From Mesostigma viride (taxonomy: Eukaryota > Streptophyta > Mesostigmatophyceae > Mesostigmatales > Mesostigmataceae), in NCBI GenBank assembly GCA_009746045.1, contig RPFO01000079.1, positions 2,122,344-2,186,343 on the forward strand: DNA of 64,000 nt. Direction: 5' to 3'. The notes below the pieces were generated by a model. That model saw nothing but the letters and a program-made list of their open reading frames with translations. It had not been told where the DNA came from and searched no databases. This document shows, one piece after another, positions 47,494 through 59,107 of this stretch. Position 1 is the stretch's first letter, and each line of letters starts with the position of its first letter. Made by a program: the position numbers and the translations under genes.

Positions 47494-50400
47494 ATGGCGT
47501 CGACCGTCCGTGTCGTCTCGAGGCTCTTGCGCCATAGGGCGTGCAATGTCGTTAGGCAGCAGCATGCGGGCTGGACGTCGGCGGTCTTGAACCTGCGGGA
47601 GGTCAACCGATCTTTCCAGGTGTGCAATCGACCTTCAGGCTCACTTGTTCCAGTGATGACTGTGAATGTGACAGGAAGTGCATTTTTGCTGATTGCCCTG
47701 AACATGTATGCGTCATATACGTGTCGACATGCTGATCCTAATTTTCCAACTGGAACATGCATTTTTTGTTGATTTCCATGCTTTGCGCTTTTGCAGAGCA
47801 TAAGCGTCACCAGGGGGTTCGCCACCTTCGTTCCCCCAGCAGAGACGAATGATCCGGAAGGGTAAGTTGCACTACATGTACATCGTTATCGTGCTCGTGG
47901 ATACCCCTGCATGTCAGCCCACAGTACCGCACACAATGGCATACTACTCGTTTCAATGCTCTTTTTGCTTTCCCTGGGCTTCTCTACAAGATGTTTCCCT
48001 GTCAGGAGTCTGAACACCAGCACGGGAATATTTTAACCCCGTGGCGCAGCACCACCCTTAATCCTGTTTCATGGCTGCTCGGTCGTTTGGCAAACTTTGA
48101 TAGGCATCATCTCATTCTGCGTGGTCACAAATGCATGACATGTTGCATGGCCCCATGGGCATGTCAACCTGGATGTGACATTGTCCATGTCAGCATGGAT
48201 CATTCTATAATGATACCCAATACCGGCAGATATGCTGTCTGCCTGCAGGAATGGTTGGTCGTGATCCCTTGCTGGTCCTACTCGCCGGGGTCGCGCGTAT
48301 TTCGCGCTCCATTTGCCTCGCCGAACGAACATCCGCAACTTCTCTTTCGTGAATACCCATGCTAACCAAGCGATCCATCAATCAACCTGCGGTGGCCTGT
48401 GGCAGGTACTGGAAGAATCGGGGTCTCAAGGAGCCACATGGTGGTCGCCTGGTGGATCTGATGGTCAAGGACCCCAAGGTGAGCGCGTGGATACAAGGTC
48501 CAGCATGGTGGGGGAACAAGGGGGGGGGGGGGCTGCTGGGTAGACGTGATGGCCAAGGACCCAAGGTTCAGCTCTTCTGTAAGAAGGCAGGCACGCTGTG
48601 GTTTCTATCACATTTGCGGCTCCTATTCACTCTATCCGGTCTTATCCCATCCCATCCCATCCCATCCCATCCCATCCCATCCCATCCCATCCCATCCCAT
48701 CCCATCCCATCCCATCCCATCCCATCCCATCCCATCCCATCCCATCCCATCCCATCCCATCCCATCCCATCCCCCCCCCCCCCCCCCCCCCCCCCGCCCG
48801 CCCCGCCGCCCCGCCCCGCCCCGCCCCGCCCCGCCCCGCCCCGCCCCCCGCCCGCCCCGCCCCGCCCCGCCCCGCCCCGCCCCGCCCCGCCCCGCCCCGC
48901 CCCGCCCCGCCCGCCCCGCCCCGCCCCGCCGCCCCGCCCCGCCCCGCCCCGCCCCGCCCCGCCCCGCCCGCCCCGCCCCGCCCCGCCCCGCCCCGCCCCG
49001 CCCCGCCCCGCCCCGCCCCGCCCCACCGCCCCGCCCCGCCCCACCCCGCCCCGCCCCGCCCCACCCCGCCCCGCCCCGCCCCGCCCGCCCCGCCCCACCC
49101 CACCCCACCCCACCCCACCCCACCCCACCCCACCCCACCCCACCCCACCCACCCCACCCCACCCCACCCCACCCCACCCCACCCCACCCCATCACACCCC
49201 ATCATACTCCATCACACTCTCTCCCATTATATCCTGTTCCATCCCACAGGTGGTTGGTGGTTGCGTTCCTGGCGTATTGCCGGGGGTCTCGTAGGCTGGG
49301 TGTCTGGCTCATGGCATGATTAGTTATTGTGCGGATTGCGCTGGCTCTTAATGGAACGGAGGTGTGCTGGGGCAGGATCGAGGTTTTTGGGATGAAGGCT
49401 GCCAACCCATGATAGACACTGGAGGCCGCACATTCAGGAGATGAGCAATTGCTTCAAAATTAGCAGAGGGCCTGAGCATGATGATGGAGATGCTTACCAT
49501 TAGCCCGGGTAATGTATGGGAGCCTGACTGCCGTCAGCCGGGCAATGGGAGCCTGACTGTCCCGGTAGCAGCGGCTTTGGATGCGCCCTCCTGCGGGTAC
49601 TCTAGAAGGCCCCGTATCGGTTCCTTTGCCGAAGATTACCTGACAATGTGGTATCCGACATGTGGATATTAATCACCCCCATAGCCACCGCCCTTTCATT
49701 TTGATCATGCTTTGCCCATGCAGAGAGGTACTCTTTGCTGAGATGTCATGCCCTAGCTATGGCCTAGCCACAATCATCTTCCACCCCATGTCCGCATCTT
49801 AGCTGCTGGAATACATGGCGGTGCAGGTGCACCTTGTGCACCCAGAGTAGGTGGCTGTTTACACCCCCCACCTGCAGGTTGTAGCCCAGAATGTATGAAA
49901 AATCTTAGGCCCCCCTTCTCAGGGCCATGTGTTACGTATACTCCCAACGGAGTTATGTTCTTAATTGATTAATTAATTAATTAATAGCCACCGCCCCCCC
50001 CTCTCCCAACCACCTCAACCACCCAACCACCCCAACCACCCCAACCACCCCAACCACGCCAACCAACCCAACCAACCCAACCAACCCAACCAACCCAACC
50101 AACCCAACCAACCCAACCAACCCAACCAACCCAACCAACCCAACCAACCCAACCAACCCAACCAACCCAACCAACCCAACCAACCCAACCAACCCAACCA
50201 ACCCAACCGACCCAACCGACCCAACCGACCCAACCGACCCAACCGACCCAACCGACCCAACCGACCCAACCGACCCAACCGACCCAACCGACCCAACCGA
50301 CCCAACCGACCCAACCGACCCAACCGACCCAACACACCCAACACACCCAACACACCCAACACACCCAACACACCCAACACACCCAACACACCCAACACAC

Positions 50401-53400
50401 CCAACACACCCAACACACCCAACACACCCAACACACCCAACACACTCAACACACCCAACACACCCAACACACCCATCCCACCCATCCCACCCATCCCAAC
50501 CCATCCCAACCCAACCCAACCCAACCCAACCCAACCCAACCCAACCCAACCCAACCCAACCCAACCCAACCCAACCCAACCCAACCCAACCCAACCCAAC
50601 CCAACCCAACCCAACCCAACCCAACCCAACCCAACCCAACCCAACCCAACCCAACCCAACCCAACCCAACCCAACCCAACCCAACCCAACCCAACCCAAC
50701 CCACCCAACCCACCCACCCAACCCACCCAACCCACCCAACCCACCCAACCCACCCCCCACCCACCCAACCCAACCAAACCAAACCAAACCAAACCCAACC
50801 AAACCCAACCAAACCAAACCAAACCAAACCAAACCAAACCAAACCAAACCAAACCAACCAAACCAAACCAAACCAAACCAAACCAAACCAAACCAAACCA
50901 AACCAAACCAAACCAAACCAAACCAAACCAAACCAACCCCCACCCACCCAACCCCCCAACCAACCAACCAACCAACCAACCAACCAACCAACCAACCAAC
51001 CAACCAACCAACCAACCAACCAACCAACCAACCAACCAACCAACCAACCAACCAACCAACCAACCAACCAACCAACCAACCAACCAACCAACCAACCAAC
51101 CAACCAACCACCCAACCACCAACCACCCAACCACCCAACCAACCAATTACCCAACCAACCAATTACCCAACCAACCAATTACCCAATTACCCAACCAACC
51201 AACCAACCAACCAACCAACCAACCAACCAACCAACCAACCAACCAACCAACCAACCAACCAACCAACCAACCAACCAACCAACCAACCAACCAACCAACC
51301 AACCAACCAACCAACCAACCAACCAACCAACCAACCAACCAACCAATCAACCAACCAACCCACCAACCAACCGCCCGACCGACCGACCGACCGACCGACC
51401 GACCGACCGACCGACCGACCGACCGACCGACCGACCGACCGACCGACCGACCGACCGACCGACCGACCGACCGACCGACCGACCGACCGACCGACCGACC
51501 GACCGACCGACCGACCGACCGACCGACCGACCGACCGACCGACCGACCGACCGACCGACCGACCGACCGACCGACCGACCGACCGACCGAGCGACCGAGC
51601 GACCGAGCGACCGAGCGACCAACCAACCAACCAACCAACCAACCAACCAACCAACCAACCAACCAACCAACCAACCAACCAACCAACCAACCAACCAACC
51701 AACCAACCAACCAACCAACCAACCAACCAACCAACCAACCAACCAACCAACCAACCACCACTGTCACCACCCAGCAGCACTGCCACTACCACCACCACCA
51801 CCACAACAAGAACAGCTATCGCAGGAGCTCTGCTGCCCGAAAACCAAGGCTTATTCACTCTCCCATACTACTTGCCTTCCGACCTGGCCCCACATGCGCT
51901 CCTCTGCTCCCATCCCCCGCCACAGGAGCGCGCCGCCCTGCTGGCCGAGACGCAAGGTCGCACACTACAGCTGTCCGACCGCAACGCGTGCGACGTGGAG
52001 CTGCTAGTGGTGGGCGGCTTCTCCCCTTTGACAGGGTTCCAGGGGGAGCAGGAGTACAAGCACGTCGTTGATACAGTGCGGCTGCCCGGCTCCAACCTCC
52101 TCTTTGGCCTCCCCGTCGTCCTGGACACGGACCGAGAGGACATCCAAGTGGGCCACCGCGTCGCGCTCGAATACCAGGTAGGCTGCCTGCCTCATTGTTT
52201 CATGTCTTGATGCCTTGATGTGTCATGGTAAGATCCTGGTTGTGCTGCCACCCCACCGCGTCGTGCTCGAATACCAGGTACTGGGCTGCCTAGACTTTTC
52301 TCACTGTGGTCTTGCTGGCGCCCCTGCCTTGTGCGTTGTGGTATGCAGTGGCGTTATCCTACCTTTGCCACGTTTTCGGTGGTACCTCTGTGGTTGCTCT
52401 CTCAAGGGTGCAAGCCATCAGTTACTGCCAGCATTGTAATGGGTGGGTGCCATTAGCGAATGCGAGCACTGATTATGGGTGCATGCGGTTCGGAGCTGCT
52501 GCCATTGCTAATGGGGCTCGACTCCATATCACCTACCTAGTCCCATCTTAACTGCCCCTCTACGACTGTTTGCTCAGATGCCTCCTCAACCCTTGGAGCA
52601 AGACAGCAGGGCCAAACACTTGGCAGCATCCCATTCGTCCAGCGCTCTCTCGATCCGCAATCCAGCGGTGTGCTACCTTGGCTCGCTTGCCTTCGCACCC
52701 CTCTTCCACACACACCTCTCTCCAAGCGGTCGGCCTGCTTTGCTCGCTTGCCTTCGCACCCCTCTCTCCAAGCGGTAGGGCCAGACGCTCGGCACACTCG
52801 GGGCCATCGATCCAATGGATTCCCTCTTCGGCCCTTGGCTTCTTTCCCTCATCCTGACCCTTCGTAAAACCAACAGGGCCAGACCCTTGGCACGCTCAAG
52901 GTCGAGTCCAAGTGGATCCCCAACAAGGTCGTCGAGGCATCCAAGTGCTACGGGACCACGTCCCTCGAGCACCCTGGTGTGAAGATGATCGCCATGGAGC
53001 GCGGCAAGTACTACCTGGGCGGGTCCGTCGACGGCTTTGAGCTACCCAAGCGCGTGTTCCCCTGCAAGACTCCGCTGCAGGTGCGCGAGGAGCTGCCCCC
53101 CTTCAAGGACGTGGTCGCGTTCCAGTGCCGGAACCCCGTCCACCGCGCGCACTACGAGCTGTTCATGCGCTCGCTCGAAGCCGAGAACGTGGGCCAGGTG
53201 AGCACCCCTGCATGGTGGGTGCAGACGTGACGATACTTGCAGACATTATTATTCTTATTGTATTTGTTATTCTTATCCTTATCGTTATCCTGATGATAAA
53301 GTTGTTATTGTGACTGCGAGTATCATTCGGGAAATACGATGCTTGCTGGGAGCTGTGCATGATGTCGCAAGGTGGGACTTGGGAATGGGGGTTTGCAACT

Positions 53401-56148
53401 CTCATACCTACAGTCATTCACTCAAGTTGGCTTCGTGGTGTTTTGGGGGTCAACTCAACCTAAGGCGTGAACCCAACTTAATGCGTGAAGTCACCATATA
53501 CCTTGCGAACCCCACCCCTGCTGATGGACTTTTGGGTGTCTTTTGCTCTGGTCAAGGCCGATCAAACTGCAATAAAGAATACACCCCCAACATCATATTT
53601 CGTCTCGTAACTTGAATAAGGAATAATTCATGTAACCGGCCCGCCGGCAGGTGAAGCACCACACATAGTCAGCCAAACCTGCCTAACGTGGTATGCCACG
53701 TACGGCATGCGCGTTGGCGATGTTGAACGTTGCCCCGGTGTCCAAAAAACTTTCGTTCCATTCGGCCTTATCAGTATTGTCGGCCATGGTGTCGCCTTTA
53801 TGATGGGTTTAAATGTGACGAATGCCTTTGAACAAGCCATTCGTGCATACAATGATAAATCGACAACCTACTGACCAAGGTTCGCAGCTAATTCTAGGCT
53901 GGGTGGCGCAGGGCTGGCGGCCTGCACAAATGTCGGCATGTCGCGGCACCCAAAAGAGTGCCGCACACTGGCAGACGCTAATTCACGCACTAAGTTGGGT
54001 TTTTGCTGGTACAGCCAGCAGCCTTAAGTTGGGTTCGCCATGCAGCCAACTGCGACCCAACTTGAGGCGTGAACACAACTTCAGCGAACCGAACTGAAGG
54101 CGTGAATGACTGTACCCTGCCCCACTCTCCTGCATGCCATGTCCAGAGTGGTCGATGTGATGTGTGTGAGTGAAGGTCTCATTCAAACACATCATGTCCC
54201 CCCTGCCGTTTTCTTCCTTTCCCCGTCCCCCTTCCCCTCCCCCCCATAATCATTCTTTTTCCCTCCACCCTTCCGTCCCCCCCCCCCACACACACACGCC
54301 CCTTCAAATATATCCCCCTCTCCCCCTGCAAAAATTTATCCCCCCCCCCCCCCCCAATCCCAGGATGGCATCTGCCTCGTCCACCCCACATGCGGCCCCA
54401 CGCAAGCGGACGACATCGATGGTCTCGTTCGTTACCACACGTACGAGGTGCTCAAGGCCGAGGTCAACAACCCACGCATCCTGTGGGAGTACCTGCCCTA
54501 CTCGATGCACATGGCAGGGCCACGGGAGGCGGTCCAGCACATCATCATCCGCAAGAACTACGGCTGCACACACTTCATCATTGGGCGCGACATGGCGGGG
54601 TCCAAGAGCTGCCTCACGGGCGAGGACTTCTACGGACCGTATGAGGCACAGGTGAGGGTGGGCTTCTTCGTATAAGTTTAGCAGAAGTCTTGGAAATCGG
54701 GCACTAAGTTGTGCGTTGTAAGGGGCGAGGGCTTGCTGTGCCCTGGCCACTGCTGCAACTGCCAACATCTACGCCACTGCCGTGTTCATCGAGGGTTCTG
54801 GGTCTAGGGCGCTAAGGAACATCGCAGCAAGCACAAGGAACCTCTCAGGCTGCTGACATGGAACAGCTGGTCGTGCAACAGCTGGTCGTGCAACAGCATG
54901 CAACAGCTGGTCGTGTAATCCATCTTCCGTAGTGCATTGTCTGTGCTTGCTCGGACACACTTGCCTTGCCATTGCCACCCTATGCTGGCACACGCCCCCA
55001 TCCATGGTTGTCTCATGGATGTGCCTGATGGCTTGCCATTGCCTCCCTATGCTGGCACACGCCCCCATCCATGGTTGTCTCATGGATGTGCCTGATGGCT
55101 TGCCATTGCCTCCCTATGCTGGCACATGCCCCCATCCATGGTTGTCTCATGGATGTGCCTGATGGCTTGCCATCGCCTCCCTATGCTGGCACATGCCCCC
55201 ATCCATGGTTGTCTCATGGACGTGCCTGATACTTGCCATTACCCCCCTATGCTGGCACCCATCATCTGGATGCTGCCTGCCCGCAGGACTACGCCAAGGC
55301 CCACGCGCCAGAGCTGAACATGCAGACCGTCCCATCCCTCAACCTGGTATGTGCCCCTGCCTTACCGTCCAATCCATCAACCCAGTGCCTCTTCCCACCC
55401 CACCTGGTGCCGCCCATGCCATGTTGCATTCCGCGTGCTATAGGTTTCATTTGGTGATGCTTTCGCCAGACATTCTTTACCCTCCTAGCTTCAGGTGCTG
55501 CCCAGCCCTCAACGTATTTGTCCCCTTTTCAGAGGGGATAGCCAGGCATACTCCCATGACCGCTTTGTAGGGGTCTTATGACGGGCATGGCCCCACCAGC
55601 TATCATTTTCCCATTGGCCATGCATGGGCCCTTGTACAGCTGGTCAGTTTGCTTGCCTCACTTGTGTCTACCCCTCAATTGATTTGATTGATCCCATCAA
55701 CCTGGTCATCGCTGGTTGTCTCTTTGATGTTTTCGGGGGAGCATCCAACGCATGCGTAACTTGTTGTTAGAAATGTAGAGGTAAGGCAGCACCGGGGGAT
55801 CTATGCTCACATTATGCAGTCTACGTGTTTATTTGTTAATTACTTAATGCAGCGCCATCTTGGGCTCGTTGGTCCCCACTGGCTGACATGTCTGATCTGT
55901 GCGCTCCCTTTCTTCCCCTCCCCGATGCATGACGTGCCCAGGTTTATACCAAGGAAAAAGGCTACATCACTGCGGACAATGCCGAGAAACTCGGGATCAA
56001 GCCCCAGAAGCTGTCAGGGACCGAGTTCCGCCGCCGCCTACGTAATGGGGAGGAAATCCCAGAGTGGTTTGCCTTCAAGTCAGTGGTCCAGGTCTTGCGC
56101 GAGGCCATTGAGAAGGAAAAACCAGGAAAGGAGGCGGCCGTAGCGTAA
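47494..56148 (+). CDS. ATS: ATP sulfurylase (sulfate adenylyltransferase)
   Basis: Eight exons: 47494-47619, 47797-47861, 48406-48478, 51926-52177, 52877-53197, 54364-54651, 55287-55346, 55942-56148. All are GT..AG with consistent phase; 463 aa. It catalyses ATP + sulfate to adenosine 5'-phosphosulfate + pyrophosphate, the first step of sulfate assimilation. Visible motifs: '[12 protein letters not shown]' near residue 74; '[22 protein letters not shown]'; the nucleotide-binding QCRNPVH (255-261) with the following His264; '[12 protein letters not shown]' (286-297); 'GRDMAGSKS' (353-361); C-terminal '[22 protein letters not shown]'. There is no APS-kinase domain. The sequence strongly resembles the green-algal plastid form as I recall it. 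The first ~45 residues ([20 protein letters not shown]) are Arg/Ser/Val-rich with no acidic residue until late, like an organelle transit peptide. Appears intact. Confidence 0.95.
48479..51925 (+). repeat. ATP sulfurylase intron 3: 3.4 kb, mostly C-rich simple-sequence arrays
   Basis: In order: (CCCAT)n 48,644-48,771; pure C 48,770-48,795; (CCCCG)n 48,796-49,085; (CCCCA)n 49,093-49,191; unique sequence and retroposon B6; then a mosaic at 49,997-51,757 of 9-mers (CCAACCCAA, CCGACCCAA, CACACCCAA), 5-mers (CCCAA, CCAAA), 4-mers (CCAA, CCGA, CCAA again) and an 8-mer step (CCGAGCGA). Borders between arrays are sharp. Every array is C-rich on the sense strand. The long Pro-rich or Gly-Trp-Val open frames it produces are artefacts. 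Confidence 0.95.
49694..49983 (+). mobile_element. Family B 3'-end fragment B6 in ATP sulfurylase intron 3
   Basis: 290 bp of family-B 3' UTR with the stem-loop CTCCCAACGGAG and a TTAATTGATTAATT tail. It is flanked by the 13-bp duplication ATAGCCACCGCCC at 49,681-49,693 and 49,984-49,996. Its right flank is the first base pairs of the large CCAAC-type array. Confidence 0.9.
52251..52292 (+). repeat. Duplicate of the ATP sulfurylase exon 4 end and donor site
   Basis: CCACCGCGTCGTGCTCGAAT, ACCAGGTACTGGGCTGCC repeats the exon 4 end and donor (52,152-52,190: CGCGCTCGAATACCAG|GTAGGCTGCC) about 98 bp downstream, inside intron 4. Use of the second donor would add about 99 nt to the exon and include the TGA near 52,208. 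Confidence 0.75.
53411..54112. mobile_element. TA-flanked MITE-like element in ATP sulfurylase intron 5
   Basis: 702 bp with short inverted ends CAGTCATTCAC / GTGAATGACTG, flanked by TA on both sides (53,409-53,410; 54,113-54,114). Subterminal copies of AAGTTGGGTT and GGCGTGAACCCAACTT occur in both orientations. No transposase. The TA target fits Tc1/mariner-type mobilisation, but the inverted repeat is short, so the class is tentative. Confidence 0.6.
54200..54363 (+). repeat. C-rich tract before ATP sulfurylase exon 6
   Basis: CCCCTTCCCC, CCCTCCACCC, two C runs of 9 and 17, and a CA run, ending right at the CAG acceptor (54,361-54,363). Confidence 0.8.
54955..55262. repeat. 67-bp tandem repeat in ATP sulfurylase intron 6
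   Basis: About four and a half units, phase positions 54,994, 55,061, 55,128, 55,195, containing GCCCCCATCCATGG, TTGTCTCATGGATG, TGCCTGATGGCTTGCC and CCTCCCTATGCTGGCAC. Confidence 0.9.
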
Positions 56149-56402
56149 ACGTTGTAGATTCAAGATCAGGCCTGAAGTTGCCTCTACCCAAAGTACCCCC
56201 ATTGTATCATGTCGCCAAATTCGACCTGGTCGGTGGCTTCACTGTTGTGGGTGGGTCAGCTGGGTTTTTTAGGGCATGCTTGCGAGCTGCACACAAGCTT
56301 GGCCAGTGCTTAGATTGGATTAGTAAGCACGCTTAGCTTTCAGCTGTGAGCAGCTTGAGCATTACACACATCTTGCAGCCCTGATCTCTTTGGTTCCCGA
56401 TG

Positions 56403-56407
56403 TGTAA
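56403..56407 (+). terminator. TGTAA poly(A) signal of ATP sulfurylase
   Basis: TGTAA, the usual chlorophyte polyadenylation signal, 255 nt after the stop codon. No better-placed copy was noticed nearer the stop. Confidence 0.5.
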
Positions 56408-56602
56408 CTTACAATTGAAGTAAAGACACGAGATCAGGCAAGCTTCATAGGAAAGTGGCTGGGTCAGACAGCTAAATTGAATTCTGGATATTTGGCCAAC
56501 CAATACTGAACTTGGATCGAGTTTGTTCTTTGTACATCGTATCGATCTTGCTCTTAATGTTAAAAAATTGCGCTCTGAATGCCACTCATTTTTTATCGTA
56601 CG

Positions 56603-56650
56603 GAAGTACTTGCGTGTCGAATGCGCATGGGCATGCCACGAAGTCTCATA
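56603..56650 (+). repeat. Short dispersed repeat, third copy
   Basis: GAAGTACTTGCGTGTC, ATGCGCATGGGCATGCCACG; see 9205 and 15,391. Confidence 0.55.
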
Positions 56651-56726
56651 TATTTTGTGTCGTCTACCTGCAGCAAGTTCATATTCAATCCATGCAACAA
56701 GGAGTCTGTTAAATGAAATGAAATGA

Positions 56727-56946
56727 AATTCAATTCAATTCAATTCAATTCAATTCAATTCAATTCAATTCAATTCAATTCAATTCAATTCAATTCAATT
56801 CAATTCAATTCAATTCAATTCAATTCAATTCAATTCAATTCAATTCAATTCAATTCAATTCAATTCAATTCAATTCAATTCAATTCAATTCAATTCAATT
56901 CAATTAAATTGTGTGTTTTTTTAATTAGAACGCGATATATCGCGTT
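56727..56946 (-). repeat. (CAATT)n array and AACGCGATATATCGCGTT palindrome, left end
   Basis: About 35 CAATT units (56,730-56,904), then GTGTGTTTTTTT and the 18-bp palindrome AACGCGATATATCGCGTT (56,929-56,946). The same arrangement occurs inverted at 58,683-58,890. Probably the 3' end of a minus-strand retroposon with a pentamer tail. Confidence 0.75.
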
Positions 56947-56996
56947 GTAAGCTTTTTTTAGAACGCGTATAGCACCTAAGGAAAATTTTTTTTCAT

Positions 56997-57083
56997 TAAA
57001 AAAATTAAAATTAAATTATAACATGCCTCCGTGGGGAGGTCATGTAGCACATATTTCATGATGGATGGGGTGGAGGAAGCCCA
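56997..57083 (-). mobile_element. LINE family A 3'-end fragment A4
   Basis: 87 bp: tail, CTCCGTGGGGAG (the stem-loop, minus orientation) and the end of the 3' UTR. It is flanked by TTTTTTTCAT (56,987-56,996 and 57,084-57,093), a plausible but low-complexity 10-bp duplication. Confidence 0.7.
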
Positions 57084-57093
57084 TTTTTTTCAT

Positions 57094-58682
57094 GGTCATG
57101 TATATACTTTCCTGAAAGCCCATAAATCAAAGGATTTTTTGAGCTACTCAGACCTACAAAATGCTTATTCATTAGAGAGATACACTGGTTTGAATACAGG
57201 GGGGTCTGACCATGACCGCGATTTCTTGACCCTAGGTCACAAGTCATGTGCTTATTCACAAATGGTTCATGAAAAAAATCTGGCTTCTTGCACGAGCTAT
57301 GGGCAACATATGCAGGCTCTGTGAAACAAAACTCAGGCCCATTGGGCCACTGGAGCTATTTTTCATTAGCATCACAATTACAACGCAGTACAACGCAGTG
57401 GGAAACATGAGAGCCCTTGACAACATTACGCAACGACCCGAGCCCCATAAACGGGGCCATAGTGAGCTTGGAGGGTCAAAACGTTGAAAATAGGTGCTGT
57501 ATAAGTTATACTGCATCAAACATGCATCAAACATCATGACTGGATGACCTAATATGACTGAATCAGGCAGCCATAGCCTAAGCATCATCCACTCTCACAA
57601 CGTGTTGAGCACATGCCTCGTGGGAATGGAGGTGCTGGGTTTTCATTCCATAACGCGTGCAATACTGAAAGAAAGAGGCACGTGTAATGCAAGGCTTGGA
57701 TAGGTTGAGTGATCCATGAGCTAACATGCAGGCAAAGATGACGCTGGAATGCGTGCTAGCAAATGGTGGCAAGATGCTAACAACACATGATTATACACCA
57801 TGATTATGGGCACCCAGCTGATCTTCTTGCACAATCAACGCAGTATAAACCATCAACATCCAATCCTCACGATATATGCACGGCTTGACGACGTATACAG
57901 CACCTAAATACTGCACAACTGCAACCTGCTATGGCTGACATGCAAGCAACGTCGAGTAGGATGGCGGTCTTAGAGAGGCTGGGCAGAGGTCGGTAGAAAT
58001 AAGTGGAAAACTGGCAGAAACTAGGTAGAAACACGATATACTTACGCCTGCAAGCACTATTGAGCCGGTGGCAGAGGCCATTTCCAGGAAAATACAGCAT
58101 ACCGTGGCAATAGCCACGGTCACGCCTTACGCTATTTGCAGGCACCATCATGCCCGGAGCTACCCAATAAAAGTCTGCACAAATCTCGGTTTAGCCGAGA
58201 GTCCGGGCGTTCGGAATGAATAAACATGTGTTAAGAAGTCGAAACACCATGGAAATACCAAGCATGGTGCAGCAGCAGACCCGAGTCTTGACGTAATAAT
58301 ATGTATGCCGGTTTCCAGGGTTTCCGCATGAAAGTTGGGTGAGAAACTGGAAAAAACTACGTTTCCTTTGCCCCAGTACCTCAACAAACTCGTAGAAACC
58401 TAATTATCAACCTTTGAACGCATCATCATGGTCGTGCTACCCAACAGCCACTGAAATTCGCGCGAAAACTGGCGAGATCTACCTGCCGCCATCGCCGTCG
58501 TCTTCACCTTCGTCCCGCGAAAATGCCTGATTTCAGTGGTACATATTTGTTTGCAGCTGTCACAAAAAAAATACCAAAAATACCAGGATTTTTTCTTGAA
58601 TTCTATGAGATGTTTCTGACCTATCTTGAAAGTTTCAGACCAAAAATCGCATGTTTAATAGGTTTGCCACGTCGTGTCATAT
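57094..58682. other. Unrecognised sequence between two inverted pentamer-tailed ends
   Basis: AT-rich, without a coding region I can defend. Short plus-strand open stretches (for example 57,094-57,324) resemble nothing known. It lies between the two outward-facing CGCGAT palindrome ends and may be part of that element. Confidence 0.4.
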
Positions 58683-58890
58683 TACAACGCGATACATCGC
58701 GTTCTAACCCTACAACGCGATGTATCGCGTTGTAAAAAAACACGGGTTAAATTAAATTAAATTAAATTAAATTAAATTAAATTAAATTAAATTAAATTAA
58801 ATTAAATTAAATTAAATTAAATTAAATTAAATTAAATTAAATTAAATTAAATTAAATTAAATTAAATTAAATTAAATTAAATTAAATTAA
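58683..58890 (+). repeat. CGCGAT palindromes and (TTAAA)n array, right end
   Basis: Two palindromes (AACGCGATACATCGCGTT at 58,687-58,704 and AACGCGATGTATCGCGTT at 58,713-58,730), then GTAAAAAAACACGGG and about 28 TTAAA units (58,747-58,890). It mirrors 56,727-56,946. The array runs straight into the tail of family-B element B9. Confidence 0.75.
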
Positions 58891-59107
58891 TTGTAACATA
58901 ACTCCTGAATGCAATTAATGGTTTTCACGGGCGTCCCAAATCAGAATAACTCCGCCGGCTAGGAGTACATGCATGTAGCACATATCCCTGAGAAGGGGCA
59001 TATGGCTTTTGATACATTCTTGGCTACTCCCTGCAAGGGTAGGGTGTAAAGTACACCTGCTCTGGGTGTACAAAGTGCACCTGCACACCGGCCGCTATGT
59101 ATTCCAG
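58891..59107 (-). mobile_element. Family B-like 3'-end fragment B9
   Basis: Minus-strand 3' end with tail fused to the TTAAA array. It holds an interrupted first copy of the end motif (TAACATAACTCC at 58,895), then CTCCGCCGGCTAGGAG, in which the CTCC/GGAG stem is kept although the loop is different. The typical CATATCCCTGAGAAGGGG region follows. Confidence 0.7.

Noticed and set aside
48359-49323. Long Pro-rich (plus) and Gly-rich (minus) open frames
   Set aside because: They are translations of the CCCAT/CCCCG/CCCCA arrays in ATP sulfurylase intron 3; exon 3 ends at 48,478 with a good donor.
49977-51858. Minus-strand open frames of 200-390 residues made of Gly-Trp-Val/Leu-Val-Gly repeats
   Set aside because: Pure products of the CCAAC-type and CCGA arrays; several frames are open at once and none has non-repeat content.
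56723-56950. Open frame of repeated Phe-Asn-Ser-Ile-Gln
   Set aside because: It is the (CAATT)n array read in frame.
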